From Alphaproteobacteria bacterium (GTDB lineage Bacteria; Pseudomonadota; Alphaproteobacteria; Rhizobiales; Aestuariivirgaceae), in assembly GCA_028868695.1 (NCBI GenBank), contig JAGWTZ010000017.1, positions 1-52,115 of the forward strand: 52,115 nucleotides of DNA, read 5' to 3'. How positions within the stretch are numbered: position 1 is the stretch's first letter; every line of letters starts with the position of its first letter. Shown here piece after piece: positions 9,351 to 21,796 of the stretch. The position numbers and the translations under genes were made by a program. Below the pieces are notes generated by a model that saw nothing but the letters and a program-made list of their open reading frames with translations, did not search any database and was not told the origin of the DNA.

Positions 9351-10458
9351 TGTCCAGCGAGAAGCCGAAATCACCATCGATCCATGTGTCCTTCTCGGAG
9401 ACCATGGCGTGAACGGGCAGCGCCTGGTTGGCCGTGGCCATGCCGGGTTGCTTCCTGATGGCGGTGCCGATGGCCATGAATTCCACCAGCCCTGCCCCCA
9501 CCTCCTGGATATAGGTTTTCACACCAACCACATCCTCTGCGCCCAGCGCGTCTGCCTCGCGCTTGATGCGGTCGATGGCGATTTCGCGTGCGTCATGGAT
9601 CAAGGTGGTCAGTTCGCTCACCTCGCCCTTGGCGAAGGATTTGAAGGCCGCCATGAAGCCGCCAACAAAGCCGAGCGAATAGATGGAGGTGGACATGAGC
9701 AGCTTCACAGGCGCGTAGCCCAGGCTTGCCATGGCCCAGAGTTCCTCACCCGTCAGGTCGCTGGTGACGGGGGCTGTGTCTGCCTCGCGCGGCAGTGCGG
9801 GGTTGCGTGCCGCTGTTCCTGTCATCACCATTTCATGCAGGCCCGCCCAGGGAAGAATGGAAGTGCGGATGCCCACGACGGAGTTCGCGCCATCCTGCCT
9901 GGCCTGTGTCACCAGCCTGTCCAGCGCATGGTGGCGGGTGTGGTTGAAGACGTCGGAATATTCCTTGATCTCGCCGCGGCCCAGGGTTTTCAGCGCGCCG
10001 AGAAAGCCGCCGCCCACGCCCATCGAATAAGCGATGTTGCCGAAGGCATGGGAAATGGGTTGGAAGCCCGCGTCCATGTGGCAATAGAGTTCCTGGGCGC
10101 TGCCGGCGCTGGAGAAGAAGCCGCCGCCCCAGGTTTTCGCATGCACGCAGGAGCCCACGAAAAGGAATTCAGTGCTGCCCTGGAAATTGCGCAGCTCGCC
10201 CGTGACACCGGCAATGCCGGAGGCGCGCTCACGCTGGGCTTCCTGCACCATGCGGGCAAAGGCGTTGCCGCGGCCTTCGGCGATGGCTTGCGTCACCTGC
10301 GGAACCTCGCCGCCCAAGAGGTTGCGCACGCCCGCGCCAAGCCCGCCGAGGAAACCCATGGAGTTAACGGAATTGCCCACCACAAGTTCGCCGGGCACCA
10401 TGTCTTTCATCGCCAGGCAGTAGATTTCATTGCCTGAAAGTCCCGTCACTTTGGCCAT
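9340..10458 (-). CDS. protein with three YbjQ-like (DUF74) domains
   Basis: 372 residues from ATG 10458 (GGGAG five to six bases upstream). Three successive segments share one pattern: a polar strand with a small-residue S-x-G-x-x-GG or GFxGG core, then R/KGE-hydrophobic-x-x, a helix rich in A/R/D, then a G-x-V-G-hydrophobic stretch and a final MxxGTA-type strand. They lie at about 20-115, 125-215 and 230-335. YbjQ-family proteins are normally one domain of about 105 residues and assemble into pentamers. They carry a heavy-metal-binding label in databases, but a biochemical role is not settled. No signal peptide or membrane segment is seen. It is divergent from the YejA-type gene, 47 bases away. 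Confidence 0.75.
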   Translation of the reverse strand: MAKVTGLSGNEIYCLAMKDMVPGELVVGNSVNSMGFLGGLGAGVRNLLGGEVPQVTQAIAEGRGNAFARMVQEAQRERASGIAGVTGELRNFQGSTEFLFVGSCVHAKTWGGGFFSSAGSAQELYCHMDAGFQPISHAFGNIAYSMGVGGGFLGALKTLGRGEIKEYSDVFNHTRHHALDRLVTQARQDGANSVVGIRTSILPWAGLHEMVMTGTAARNPALPREADTAPVTSDLTGEELWAMASLGYAPVKLLMSTSIYSLGFVGGFMAAFKSFAKGEVSELTTLIHDAREIAIDRIKREADALGAEDVVGVKTYIQEVGAGLVEFMAIGTAIRKQPGMATANQALPVHAMVSEKDTWIDGDFGFSLDRQG

Positions 10459-10505
10459 GGTGGCTCCCTTTCCCAATGTTAAGGTTCCGGCCTAGGATAA
10501 GCGCC

Positions 10506-12293
10506 ATGACCAAGATTCGCAGCCTGATGATTTTTGCCCTGCTGGCCGGGGTGTTTGTGCAACCGGCTTTTGCCGCCCCCAAGGGCGGCATTGCCATGCA
10601 TGGCGAGCCTGCCTTGCCGGATGGCTTCACCTCGCTGCCCTATGCCAACCCCGATGCACCGCAGGGTGGCATGCTGCGGCAGGCACTGACGGGAACCTTC
10701 GACAGCCTGAACCCCTTCATCGTCAAGGGCAACGCCGCGCAAGGGGGGCGCACTTACGTGTTTGAAAGCCTGATGGCGCGCAATTGGGGCGAACCCTTCT
10801 CTCTCTATGGCCTCTTGGCGCAAAGCATTGACGTGTCGGACGACCGGCAGGTGTTCACCTTCAAGATCAGGCCGGAAGCCAAGTTTTCGGACGGCACGCC
10901 GGTGACGGCGGCGGATGTGCAGTTTTCGCTGGAGACGCTGCGCGACCATGGCCGCCCGAATTTCAAAAACAACTATTCCAAGATCAGCAAGATCGAAACG
11001 CCGGACGATCACACCATCACCTTCACCCAGGAGAAGGGTGACCGCGAGCTGCCGCTGATCATCGCATTGATGCCCATCCTGCCCAAGGCGCAATGGGCGG
11101 GGAAGGATTTTGAGGCTTCCTCGCTGGAGCCCATGGTGGGCTCCGGCCCCTACAAGTTTGGCGAGATCAAGCCCGGTGAAAGCGTCACGCTGGTCAAGAA
11201 CCCGGACTATTGGGGCAAGGCCTTGCCGATCAACAAGGGCGTGTGGAATTTCGAAACGTTGCGCTTTGACTATTACAAGGACGCCAACGCCACCTTTGAG
11301 GCCTTCAAGAAGGGAGACGCAGACATCCGCATCGAGACAGACCCGGTGCGCTGGTCCACGGGCTACAAGTTCCCGGCGGTGGATGAAGGCAAGGTGAAGC
11401 TGGAAACTTATGTTTCCAAGATGCCTGCGCCCACCAACGGCCTTGCCTTCAACACGCGCAAGCCGCTGTTTGCAGATGCGCGTGTGCGCGAGGCGCTGAC
11501 CATGGCTTTCGATTTCGAATGGGCCAACGCCAACCTGTTCAACAACCTGAACAAGCGCATCTATGGCTACTATTCCGGCTCCATGCTGTCATCGCAGGGC
11601 AAGGCAGCGGATGCGGCAGAGCTCGCTGTGCTGGGCGATGCCGCCAAGACGCTGCGGCCGGACATGCTGGATGGCAGCTACAAGCTTCCGGTGACAGATG
11701 GCAGCGGCCATGACCGGAAGGTGCTGCACAAGGCGGTGGACCTGCTGGCCAGCGCCGGCTGGAAGATTGGCGATAATGGCCTCGTCAACGACAAGGGCGA
11801 GGGCTTTGCCTTCACCATTACCATTCCCGGGCCGGAGCAGGAAAAGATCGCGCTGCATTATCAGCGCATGTTGCAGCTCATCGGCATCAAGGTGGACGTG
11901 AAGAAGGTCGATGACACGCAGTTCAAGCAGCTGCAGACCACCTATGACTACGACATGATCCCCGTCACATGGTACAATTCGCTTTCGCCCGGCAATGAGC
12001 AGACCTTGTATTTCGGATCGGGCGGCAAGACGGCGCAGGGCACGCGCAATTATCCCGGCATTGCCGACCCGGCGGTGGACCATGCCATCGAGGCCATGCT
12101 GCATGCGCAATCGCAAGAGGATTTCGCCGCCGCGGTGCGCGCAGAAGACAGGCTGCTGGTTGCGGGCTTCTACATCGTGCCCTTCTACACCAATGACCAA
12201 TGGGTGGGCCGCTGGACACGAACCGGCAGCAACCCGCCGGACAAGCAGCCGCTGCCCGGTTTTGAAGCCACCACACTTTGGGCCCAGCCATGA
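10506..12293 (+). CDS. ABC transporter substrate-binding protein, family 5 (YejA-like)
   Basis: 595 residues. A signal peptide (about 1-24, ending VQPAFA before APKGG) sends it to the periplasm. The mature protein has the SBP_bac_5 layout: a GGMLRQA start, DSLNPF, a YVFESLMA block, KIRPEAKFSDGTPVTAADV and the GSGPYKF core. These match YejA-type oligopeptide (including microcin C) binding proteins rather than classic OppA. The permease and ATPase partners (YejB/E/F) are absent here; the next gene, overlapping by four bases, is a DsbA-like protein. ATG 10506 was chosen because the signal peptide begins there. Confidence 0.88.
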   Translation: MTKIRSLMIFALLAGVFVQPAFAAPKGGIAMHGEPALPDGFTSLPYANPDAPQGGMLRQALTGTFDSLNPFIVKGNAAQGGRTYVFESLMARNWGEPFSLYGLLAQSIDVSDDRQVFTFKIRPEAKFSDGTPVTAADVQFSLETLRDHGRPNFKNNYSKISKIETPDDHTITFTQEKGDRELPLIIALMPILPKAQWAGKDFEASSLEPMVGSGPYKFGEIKPGESVTLVKNPDYWGKALPINKGVWNFETLRFDYYKDANATFEAFKKGDADIRIETDPVRWSTGYKFPAVDEGKVKLETYVSKMPAPTNGLAFNTRKPLFADARVREALTMAFDFEWANANLFNNLNKRIYGYYSGSMLSSQGKAADAAELAVLGDAAKTLRPDMLDGSYKLPVTDGSGHDRKVLHKAVDLLASAGWKIGDNGLVNDKGEGFAFTITIPGPEQEKIALHYQRMLQLIGIKVDVKKVDDTQFKQLQTTYDYDMIPVTWYNSLSPGNEQTLYFGSGGKTAQGTRNYPGIADPAVDHAIEAMLHAQSQEDFAAAVRAEDRLLVAGFYIVPFYTNDQWVGRWTRTGSNPPDKQPLPGFEATTLWAQP

Positions 12294-12915
12294 TCAAGAT
12301 TGATGTGATTTCCGATGTGATTTGCCCCTGGTGTTTTCTCGGAAAACGCAGGCTGGACAAAGCGATAGCCATGGTTCCGGAATTTCCGGTTGAGGTGGCC
12401 TTCCGGCCCTTTTTCCTGGACCCTTCCATTCCACCCACCGGGCTTTCACGCGACGAATACATGAAGGCCAAGTTCGGCAGCCGCGATCTCAAGGCTCTTC
12501 ACAAACCACTTGAAGAGGCCGGGGCAAGGGATGGTGTGCCTTACGCCTTTGACAAGATCACGCGCACGCCCAACACCCTGAATGCGCACCGCCTGATCCG
12601 CTGGGCCTTGCAGGCCGGCAAGCAGCCCGCAGTGGTGGAGGCATTGTTCTGTGCCTATTGGCGCGATGGGCTCGACGTTGGTGCCATTGACGTGCTGGCA
12701 GGTATCGCCAGCACATGCGGCATGGATGGGCAGGAGGTGCAGCGGCTTCTGGCGCTGCCCACCGATGCCAAAGAGGTGATGGAAGAGGTGGAGAAGGCCT
12801 ATGAGCTTGGCGTTCAGGGCGTGCCGACCTTTATCCTGAACCAACGATATGGCGTTTCCGGCGCGCAAGAGGCTGAGGCGCTGGCCGATGTGATTCGGCA
12901 GGTGGCGGCAAAGGG

Positions 12916-12919
<4 letters not shown>
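12290..12919 (+). CDS. DsbA family protein, FrnE-like
   Basis: 209 residues. A thioredoxin-like fold with the redox motif CPWC at residues 12-15 (DVICPWCFLGKRRLD), a helical insert, then the cis-proline region GVQGVPTFILNQRY. This is the pattern of FrnE and 2-hydroxychromene-2-carboxylate isomerase-like proteins. No signal peptide is present, so it is cytoplasmic. These proteins act as disulfide oxidoreductases or glutathione-dependent isomerases; the presence of both cysteines favours redox activity. Its ATG overlaps the upstream stop (ATGA), indicating translational coupling with the binding-protein gene. It overlaps the convergent mfd by four bases. Confidence 0.88.
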
Positions 12920-16388
<3,469 letters not shown>

Positions 16389-16392
<4 letters not shown>

Positions 16393-16664
16393 GCCGTGGC
16401 CTCCGGCCGGAAAGCGAGGATGGCGGAGAGCATGGGTGAGCGGAGGGTATCAGGCACCTCCTCCTGCCCCGTGGCCCAGCGCAGGAGGTCCTGGTCCGGC
16501 AATTCCAGAAGCTGGGCGAAGACCGCGAGTTCAGCCCCATCCATGGCGGCGAGATGGCGCATGGCATAGCCGCCCACAAGGATGTCCATTTCCTTGATTC
16601 CGCGGTGCGTGGCGCGCCACAACAGGCGCTTGCGCTGGGTTTCGATGTCGCTCTCGGCAGGCAT
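16389..16664 (-). CDS. sdhE: succinate dehydrogenase assembly factor SdhE
   Basis: 91 residues, the expected size. SdhE (SDHAF2/DUF339, formerly YgfY) promotes covalent attachment of FAD to the flavoprotein SdhA. The conserved RGxxE motif is seen as RGIKE at residues 21-25, preceded by LLWRATH and followed by MDILVGGYA. The helical remainder with LLELPDQDLLRW and the E-x-P-x-x-L end are family features. Its stop overlaps the start of mfd (ATGA). The arrangement of sdhE-mfd divergent from recG is common in Hyphomicrobiales. SDH structural genes are not in the window. Confidence 0.93.
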
Positions 16665-16722
16665 GGGCGCTTCTTAGTTGGCCAAGGCTTGCATCGCAAG
16701 AAAATCGCGGCAAACTGCGGCC

Positions 16723-18828
16723 ATGCGCCCTGATTTTCTCAACCCGCTGTTTGCCGATGTTGCCACCGTGAAGGGCGTGGGCGACAAGCTGGCCAAGCTG
16801 TTCGGCAAGCTGCTGCGCGGCGAAGGCGCCCTGCCCGCCCGGCTGGTGGACGCGCTGTTCCATTTGCCGGCCTCGGTGATTGACCGGCGCTTCCGCTGCA
16901 CCATTGCGCAACTGCCGGTTTCGGGTGTGGTCACTTTGGAAGTGTCGATCGGCAAGCACCAGCCGCCGCCGCGCGGCACAAGGCTGCCCTACCGCATTGA
17001 TGCCCATGACGAGACCGGGCACATGCAACTTACTTTCTTTTCCGCCTATGCCGAACATCTTGCGCGCAATTTCCCCGAGGGTGAGAGGCGCATCATCTCA
17101 GGCGAGATCAGTTGGTATGGGTCGGAAGCTCAGATGAGCCATCCGGATTATGTGCTGCGGCCCGCCGATGAAGACAAGCTGCCGCGCATTGAGCCGATTT
17201 ATCCGCTCACGGCCGGGCTGTCCTCGAAGCTGGTGCAGAAGGTGGTGGCCGCTGGCCTCGCGAAGTTGCCGGTGCTGGCCGAATGGCAGGATGCCGCCTG
17301 GCTGCAGCGGCAGGGCTGGCCCGGCTTTGCTGCAGCACTTTCCGCCTTGCATCAGCCCAGCCAGGTGATCCCGCTGGGGGAGCCGCAGCCTGCCCGAAAG
17401 CGCCTCGCCTATGATGAACTGCTGGCCAACCAGCTGGCGCTCACCCTCGTGCGGGCTCAGATGAAGCGGGCGGCGGGGCGGGTTCTTTCTGGCACTGGCG
17501 CATTGCGCCACAAGCTCATTGGGGCGCTGCCCTATTCGCTCACTTCCGCGCAGGCGGGCGCACTGGCCGAGATTGTGGCCGACATGGCGATGCCAACGCG
17601 CATGATCCGCCTGCTGCAAGGCGATGTCGGCTCCGGCAAGACCGTGGTGGCACTGCTGGCGCTGGCCACGGCCGTGGAGGCGGGCGCGCAAGGCGCCTTC
17701 ATGGTGCCAACGGAAATTCTGGCGCGGCAGCACTTTGCGACACTCGGCAAGCTTTGCGCCGGTTCAGGCCTGCGGCTGGCGTTACTGACTGGGCGCGAGA
17801 AGGGCAAGGCCCGCGATGAGGTTCTGGAAGCGCTGGCTGCGGGCGAGGTTGATGTGCTGGTGGGCACGCATGCGCTGTTCCAGGGCGATGTGGCGTTTCA
17901 TGACCTGGGCCTGGTCGTGATTGATGAGCAGCACCGGTTCGGCGTGCACCAGCGGCTGGCGCTGCAGGCCAAGGGCAAGGAAGCGGTGGACCTGCTGGTG
18001 ATGACAGCCACGCCCATTCCGCGCACCCTTGCGCTCACTGTGTATGGTGACATGGATGTTTCGAAACTCACCGAGAAGCCCGCTGGCCGCCTGCCCATCG
18101 ACACGCGGGTGATGCCGATGGAGCGGCTGGAGGATGTGGTGCATGGCTTGCACCGTGGCTTCGAAACAGGCGCGCGCGCCTATTGGGTGTGCCCGCTCGT
18201 GGAGGAATCCGAGCAGGTGGACCTTGCCGCGGCGGAAGACAGGTTTGCGGCCTTGCAGGCAGTGTTTCCCGGCAAGGTAGGCCTGATCCACGGCCGCATG
18301 AAGGCGCAGGACAAGGACAAGGTGATGGCCGGGTTCCAATCTGGTGCGTTGTCGATGCTCGTTGCCACCACTGTCATTGAAGTGGGCGTCGATGTGCCGG
18401 AAGCCAGCATCATGGTGATCGAGAATGCGGAGCGTTTCGGCCTTGCGCAGTTGCACCAGCTGCGCGGGCGCGTTGGGCGAGGTTCGGCCAAATCCTCCTG
18501 CCTGCTCCTCTATCAGGCGCCCTTGGGGGAAACAGCCAAGGCGCGCCTTTCCATCATGCGCGAAAGTGAGGACGGATTCCGCATTGCCGAGGAGGATTTG
18601 CGCCTGCGCGGGGCCGGCGAGATGCTGGGCACGCAGCAGGCGGGCCTGCCACTGTTCAAGATGGCTGATGTTGTGGTGGACGGAGACTTGCTGGCCGCGG
18701 CGCGCGACGATGCGCTTTTGGTGCTGGCGCGGGATGCTGGCCTGACCAGTCCGCGCGGCCAGGCGTTGCGCAGCCTGCTCTATCTCTTCGAGCGCGACGA
18801 GGCGATCAGGCTTTTGGCTTCCGGCTGA
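16723..18828 (+). CDS. recG: ATP-dependent DNA helicase RecG
   Basis: 701 residues, comparable with 693 in E. coli. RecG remodels stalled replication forks and branch-migrates Holliday junctions. The N-terminal wedge OB-fold precedes the helicase core, which has Walker A GDVGSGKT near residue 300, VGTHALFQ, DEQHRFG near 400, MTATPIPRTLALT and the RGRVGRGS motif. The frame is open upstream to 16678, but ATG 16723 begins the family N-terminus (MRPDFLNPLF) and is preferred. It is divergent from sdhE with a 58-base gap, and its last 23 bases overlap the end of the convergent DUF502 gene. Confidence 0.96.
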   Translation: MRPDFLNPLFADVATVKGVGDKLAKLFGKLLRGEGALPARLVDALFHLPASVIDRRFRCTIAQLPVSGVVTLEVSIGKHQPPPRGTRLPYRIDAHDETGHMQLTFFSAYAEHLARNFPEGERRIISGEISWYGSEAQMSHPDYVLRPADEDKLPRIEPIYPLTAGLSSKLVQKVVAAGLAKLPVLAEWQDAAWLQRQGWPGFAAALSALHQPSQVIPLGEPQPARKRLAYDELLANQLALTLVRAQMKRAAGRVLSGTGALRHKLIGALPYSLTSAQAGALAEIVADMAMPTRMIRLLQGDVGSGKTVVALLALATAVEAGAQGAFMVPTEILARQHFATLGKLCAGSGLRLALLTGREKGKARDEVLEALAAGEVDVLVGTHALFQGDVAFHDLGLVVIDEQHRFGVHQRLALQAKGKEAVDLLVMTATPIPRTLALTVYGDMDVSKLTEKPAGRLPIDTRVMPMERLEDVVHGLHRGFETGARAYWVCPLVEESEQVDLAAAEDRFAALQAVFPGKVGLIHGRMKAQDKDKVMAGFQSGALSMLVATTVIEVGVDVPEASIMVIENAERFGLAQLHQLRGRVGRGSAKSSCLLLYQAPLGETAKARLSIMRESEDGFRIAEEDLRLRGAGEMLGTQQAGLPLFKMADVVVDGDLLAAARDDALLVLARDAGLTSPRGQALRSLLYLFERDEAIRLLASG

Positions 18829-19501
18829 AGGTGCTGGCCCGCTTATTTTCCGCGGCGGGCGGCAGCGGCTTATCCGGGAAAATGAGACCCATCGAGATCA
18901 CCAGCTTGAGGCCATCTTCCACGCTCATGTCGAGAATTCGCACATCAGCCTGATCGGCGAAGAACACGTAGCCGGAGGTTGGGTTCGGCGTGGTGCAGAC
19001 ATAGATCGCATACATCTTGCGGCCCGGTTCGAGCCCCACCTGCCCTCCATCCACCTCACGCGAGACAAAGGCTGGCGCCCAGGCTCCGGCGCGCGGCCAT
19101 TCCACCAGGCAGACATAGCGGAAGGATGAGCCCTGGTCAGCGAACAGTGTCTCGAAGATCTGCTTCGAGCCCTTGTACAGCGAGCGCACCACTGGCGTTG
19201 AATGCATCAGCTTGTCCCACCAGCTGATGAGCGTGCGGCCCACCAGATTGGCGGCGAGCGCGCCGATCAGGGTGATCAGGGCCAGCGTGAACAGCAGGCC
19301 GAAGCCGGGGATTTTGAACGGCAGGTAAGTGTCGGGATTGTAGGTCGAAGGCAGCCACGGCTTCACCACCGCGTCGAACCTGTCCACCACCCAGAAGGCC
19401 GCCCAGATGGTGATGGCGGCCGGGGCGGTGATCACCAGCCCAGTAAAGAAATAGCGGCGCAGGCGCTGAAACAAGCCGGGGGCTGGTGCGGGGCTGCTCA
19501 T
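18806..19501 (-). CDS. DUF502 family membrane protein
   Basis: 231 residues. Two hydrophobic segments near the N-terminus (about 17-40 and 68-92) flank a loop with the PGFGLL motif, followed by a soluble C-terminal region containing TPVVRSLYKGSKQIFET, which is the DUF502 signature. Related proteins are called COV-like after a plant homologue, but their bacterial role is unknown. The cytoplasmic C-terminal half resembles a small beta-rich domain. The gene overlaps recG at its 3' end in convergent orientation and lies 15 bases downstream of the ExoR-like gene, so the two minus-strand genes may be co-transcribed. Confidence 0.87.
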   Translation of the reverse strand: MSSPAPAPGLFQRLRRYFFTGLVITAPAAITIWAAFWVVDRFDAVVKPWLPSTYNPDTYLPFKIPGFGLLFTLALITLIGALAANLVGRTLISWWDKLMHSTPVVRSLYKGSKQIFETLFADQGSSFRYVCLVEWPRAGAWAPAFVSREVDGGQVGLEPGRKMYAIYVCTTPNPTSGYVFFADQADVRILDMSVEDGLKLVISMGLIFPDKPLPPAAENKRASTFSRKPKA

Positions 19502-19516
19502 GATTGGCGCTGACGG

Positions 19517-20422
19517 TTATTGCGAAGCATCGGGCGGGTTCTGCTCATTCCAAACACGGGCACGGGCCTCGGCCTCCAGGCGCACTTCCTCCGTGGCGCT
19601 GGCCTTCAGCTGGGTATAGCGCGCCACGATCTGCGGGTTCTCATCGCGCGCGGCCTGCGCGGCAATCGTGTACCAGGTGAGCGCCTTGGTGTCATCCTGC
19701 GGCACGATATCGCCCGCCGCGCACAAGTCACCCATATAGGCGGCGGCCTCGGCGGAGTGCTTGCGGATCGCGGCGCTCAACCATTTGAGGCCCTGCTGCG
19801 GGTTCTTGCGCATGCCCTCGCCTTCGATGCTCATCACCCCCAGTGCATAGAAGGCGCGGGGGTGGCCATAGTTGGTGGCCATTTGCAGATAGGTGCGGGC
19901 GGCGGCCTGCGGGTTGGCCTTGAGCTTGGCGGCAGGGATGCCCAGGCGCAAATAGTCTGCCACGCGCAGTTGCGCGTCCACGGTAATGCGCAGACGGTAG
20001 GGGTCCTGCTCTTCGGGGTTGAAGTTGTCGGCCACGCGGCTGAAGTAGGAATAGGCAATGGCAGGGTCCGCCGGCACGCCACGGCCGAGCCGGAACATGT
20101 GGCCCAGATACCAATCGGCAACCATGTTGCCGTCGTCCGAGGCCTTCCGGAAGGAGACAAGCGCGCGCTGATAATCGCCACGGGCATAGGCATCGCGGCC
20201 AGCCTTCAGGTCATTGGTCCAGAACGGCAGGATGTCGAGACGCGGCAGGCGGATTTCCGGATGCGGCAGGTGGATCTCTGGCGGATCGGTGAAGAAATCA
20301 AAAAAATGGGCAAAAACACCCTCTTCGGCGCGGGCCGGGCGGGCCAACAGCGTGCAGGCGAAAAGGAAGACAAGGCAGCACTGAAGCACGGCTGCTTTTC
20401 CTTTCGCTGCTGCTTGGATCAT
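19517..20422 (-). CDS. periplasmic Sel1-repeat protein, ExoR-like
   Basis: 301 residues with an N-terminal signal peptide (about 1-32, ending ARPARA). After a spacer with a repeated HLPHPEIRLPRL-type segment come four to five Sel1/TPR-like helical repeats, for example DAYARGDYQRALVSFRKA and the YLGHMFRLGRGVPAD and LGVMSIEGEGMRKNPQQ units. The layout (signal peptide, Sel1 repeats, a YLRLGIP segment in mid-protein) resembles Sinorhizobium ExoR, the periplasmic inhibitor of the ExoS/ChvI two-component system. That link is inferred from layout and local similarity; exoS/chvI are not in the window. No strong ribosome site is visible at ATG 20422. Confidence 0.65.
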   Translation of the reverse strand: MIQAAAKGKAAVLQCCLVFLFACTLLARPARAEEGVFAHFFDFFTDPPEIHLPHPEIRLPRLDILPFWTNDLKAGRDAYARGDYQRALVSFRKASDDGNMVADWYLGHMFRLGRGVPADPAIAYSYFSRVADNFNPEEQDPYRLRITVDAQLRVADYLRLGIPAAKLKANPQAAARTYLQMATNYGHPRAFYALGVMSIEGEGMRKNPQQGLKWLSAAIRKHSAEAAAYMGDLCAAGDIVPQDDTKALTWYTIAAQAARDENPQIVARYTQLKASATEEVRLEAEARARVWNEQNPPDASQ

Positions 20423-20575
20423 CTCAGATTCGCCACTCGTCCTGCCCCAAAGTAGAAAGCAGGCGTTAAAAATTCACACTTTTCCAGAATGCAAAATGGC
20501 GGCTGGAAGCGGCACAAATGCGGCGCGCTATCGGCGAAGTTTGGCCAAGTCCGGGTAAAATCAAGATTTATTCGC

Positions 20576-20597
20576 CCTGTTGCGCGGCTGCAACAGG
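20576..20597 (+). promoter_or_regulatory. perfect stem-loop in the ExoR-like/DUF898 divergent gap
   Basis: CCTGTTGC (20576-20583) and GCAACAGG (20590-20597) form a perfect eight-base stem with a six-base loop, about 86 bases upstream of the DUF898 start. No T-run follows, so it is not an intrinsic terminator. It could be a leader structure or a protein-binding dyad. The rest of the 261-base gap holds nothing else I can name. Confidence 0.3.
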
Positions 20598-20683
20598 CCT
20601 CCGGGCGCCCTCATGCCCGCCGATTTCCCAACTTCACAAAACTCGGCTAACACTGAAAGTTGCAACAGAACACAGGCCAGACC

Positions 20684-21796
20684 ATGGATTCGCCCAACCC
20701 CGCCGCCCTGCCCGCGCCACAGAAGCTCACCTTCAGCTATGTGCGGCGGCCGGGCCTGCTGAAGATCACGCTGATCAACCTGGTGTTCAACCTGCTCACC
20801 TTTTCGATCTACCGCTTCTGGGGCAAGACCAATGTGCGCCGCCATATCTGGAGCTGCGTTCACATCAATGGCGAGCCGCTGGAATATACCGGCACAGGAA
20901 TGGAACTGTTCAAGGGCTTCCTGTTCGTGTTCGGGCTGATCATCCTGCCTTTCATCCTGCTCAGCGCCTTCCTGCAGGCGGCCTATGGCCAGCAAAGCCC
21001 GGCCGCCGGGGCGGTGAGCGGCCTGTTCTTCCTCTTCGTCTATGTGATGTTCGGCTATGCCATCTACAAGGCGCGGCGCTATCAGCTGACGCGCACCCTG
21101 TGGCGCGGCATCCGCGGCGATCTGGTGGGCTCTGCCATGACCTACAGCCTGGTCTATTTCGGTTCGATGCTGGCCAAGGGCGCCTCGCTGGGCTGGGCCA
21201 CGCCGGTGATGAACACCGTGCTCCATGAGCAGATCACCAACGAGATGCGCTTTGGCGATGCCGCCTTCAAGTTCAAGGGCCGGGCCGGGCCGCTCTATCC
21301 CACCTATGCGCTGTGCTGGGTGCTATCATTTCTGGCGCTCATTGGCGCGGCGGTTGGCATCAGCGTTGCCATCTACTGGATGCAACAGAATTTCCCCGAT
21401 CTTGGCAGCAAGCATGTTTCCGGCCACACCATCTTGGTGATTGCCATGCTGTTGCTGCTCTTCATTGGTTACATGCTCATCATCCCGGCGCTGTGGGCGA
21501 TTTATTCGGCCAAGCAGATGCGGGTGTTTGCCGACTATACGCGCTTTGATGGCGCGCAGTTCCGCCTGAAGGCCACTGCCGGAAGCATCATCTGGATGAC
21601 GGTGGCCAACCTGCTCATCCTGATCTTCACCTTGGGCATAGGCTGGCCGTTCATCCAACAGCGCGTCTACCGCTATGTCATCGACCGGTTGAGCCTTGAA
21701 GGTGCGATCGACCTTGAACGGATCGCCCAATCGGCGCGCGCCATTCCGCGCCGCGGCGAAGGCCTTGCGGATGCCTTTGACGTGAGTGCCTGGTGA
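20684..21796 (+). CDS. DUF898 (YjgN) family membrane protein
   Basis: 370 residues with about six to eight hydrophobic helices. Two similar halves each carry the family motif: NLLTFSIYRFWGKTNVRRHIW near the N-terminus, with repeated FWGK/IYKARRY-type basic segments after helices, then NLLILIFTLGIGWPF near the end. DUF898 proteins are inner-membrane proteins of unknown function. The next gene, an M48 metalloprotease, overlaps by one base (TGATG), so the two are translationally coupled; the protein may anchor or regulate that protease. The start is taken at ATG 20684; a TTG at 20660 is possible. Confidence 0.87.
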   Translation: MDSPNPAALPAPQKLTFSYVRRPGLLKITLINLVFNLLTFSIYRFWGKTNVRRHIWSCVHINGEPLEYTGTGMELFKGFLFVFGLIILPFILLSAFLQAAYGQQSPAAGAVSGLFFLFVYVMFGYAIYKARRYQLTRTLWRGIRGDLVGSAMTYSLVYFGSMLAKGASLGWATPVMNTVLHEQITNEMRFGDAAFKFKGRAGPLYPTYALCWVLSFLALIGAAVGISVAIYWMQQNFPDLGSKHVSGHTILVIAMLLLLFIGYMLIIPALWAIYSAKQMRVFADYTRFDGAQFRLKATAGSIIWMTVANLLILIFTLGIGWPFIQQRVYRYVIDRLSLEGAIDLERIAQSARAIPRRGEGLADAFDVSAW

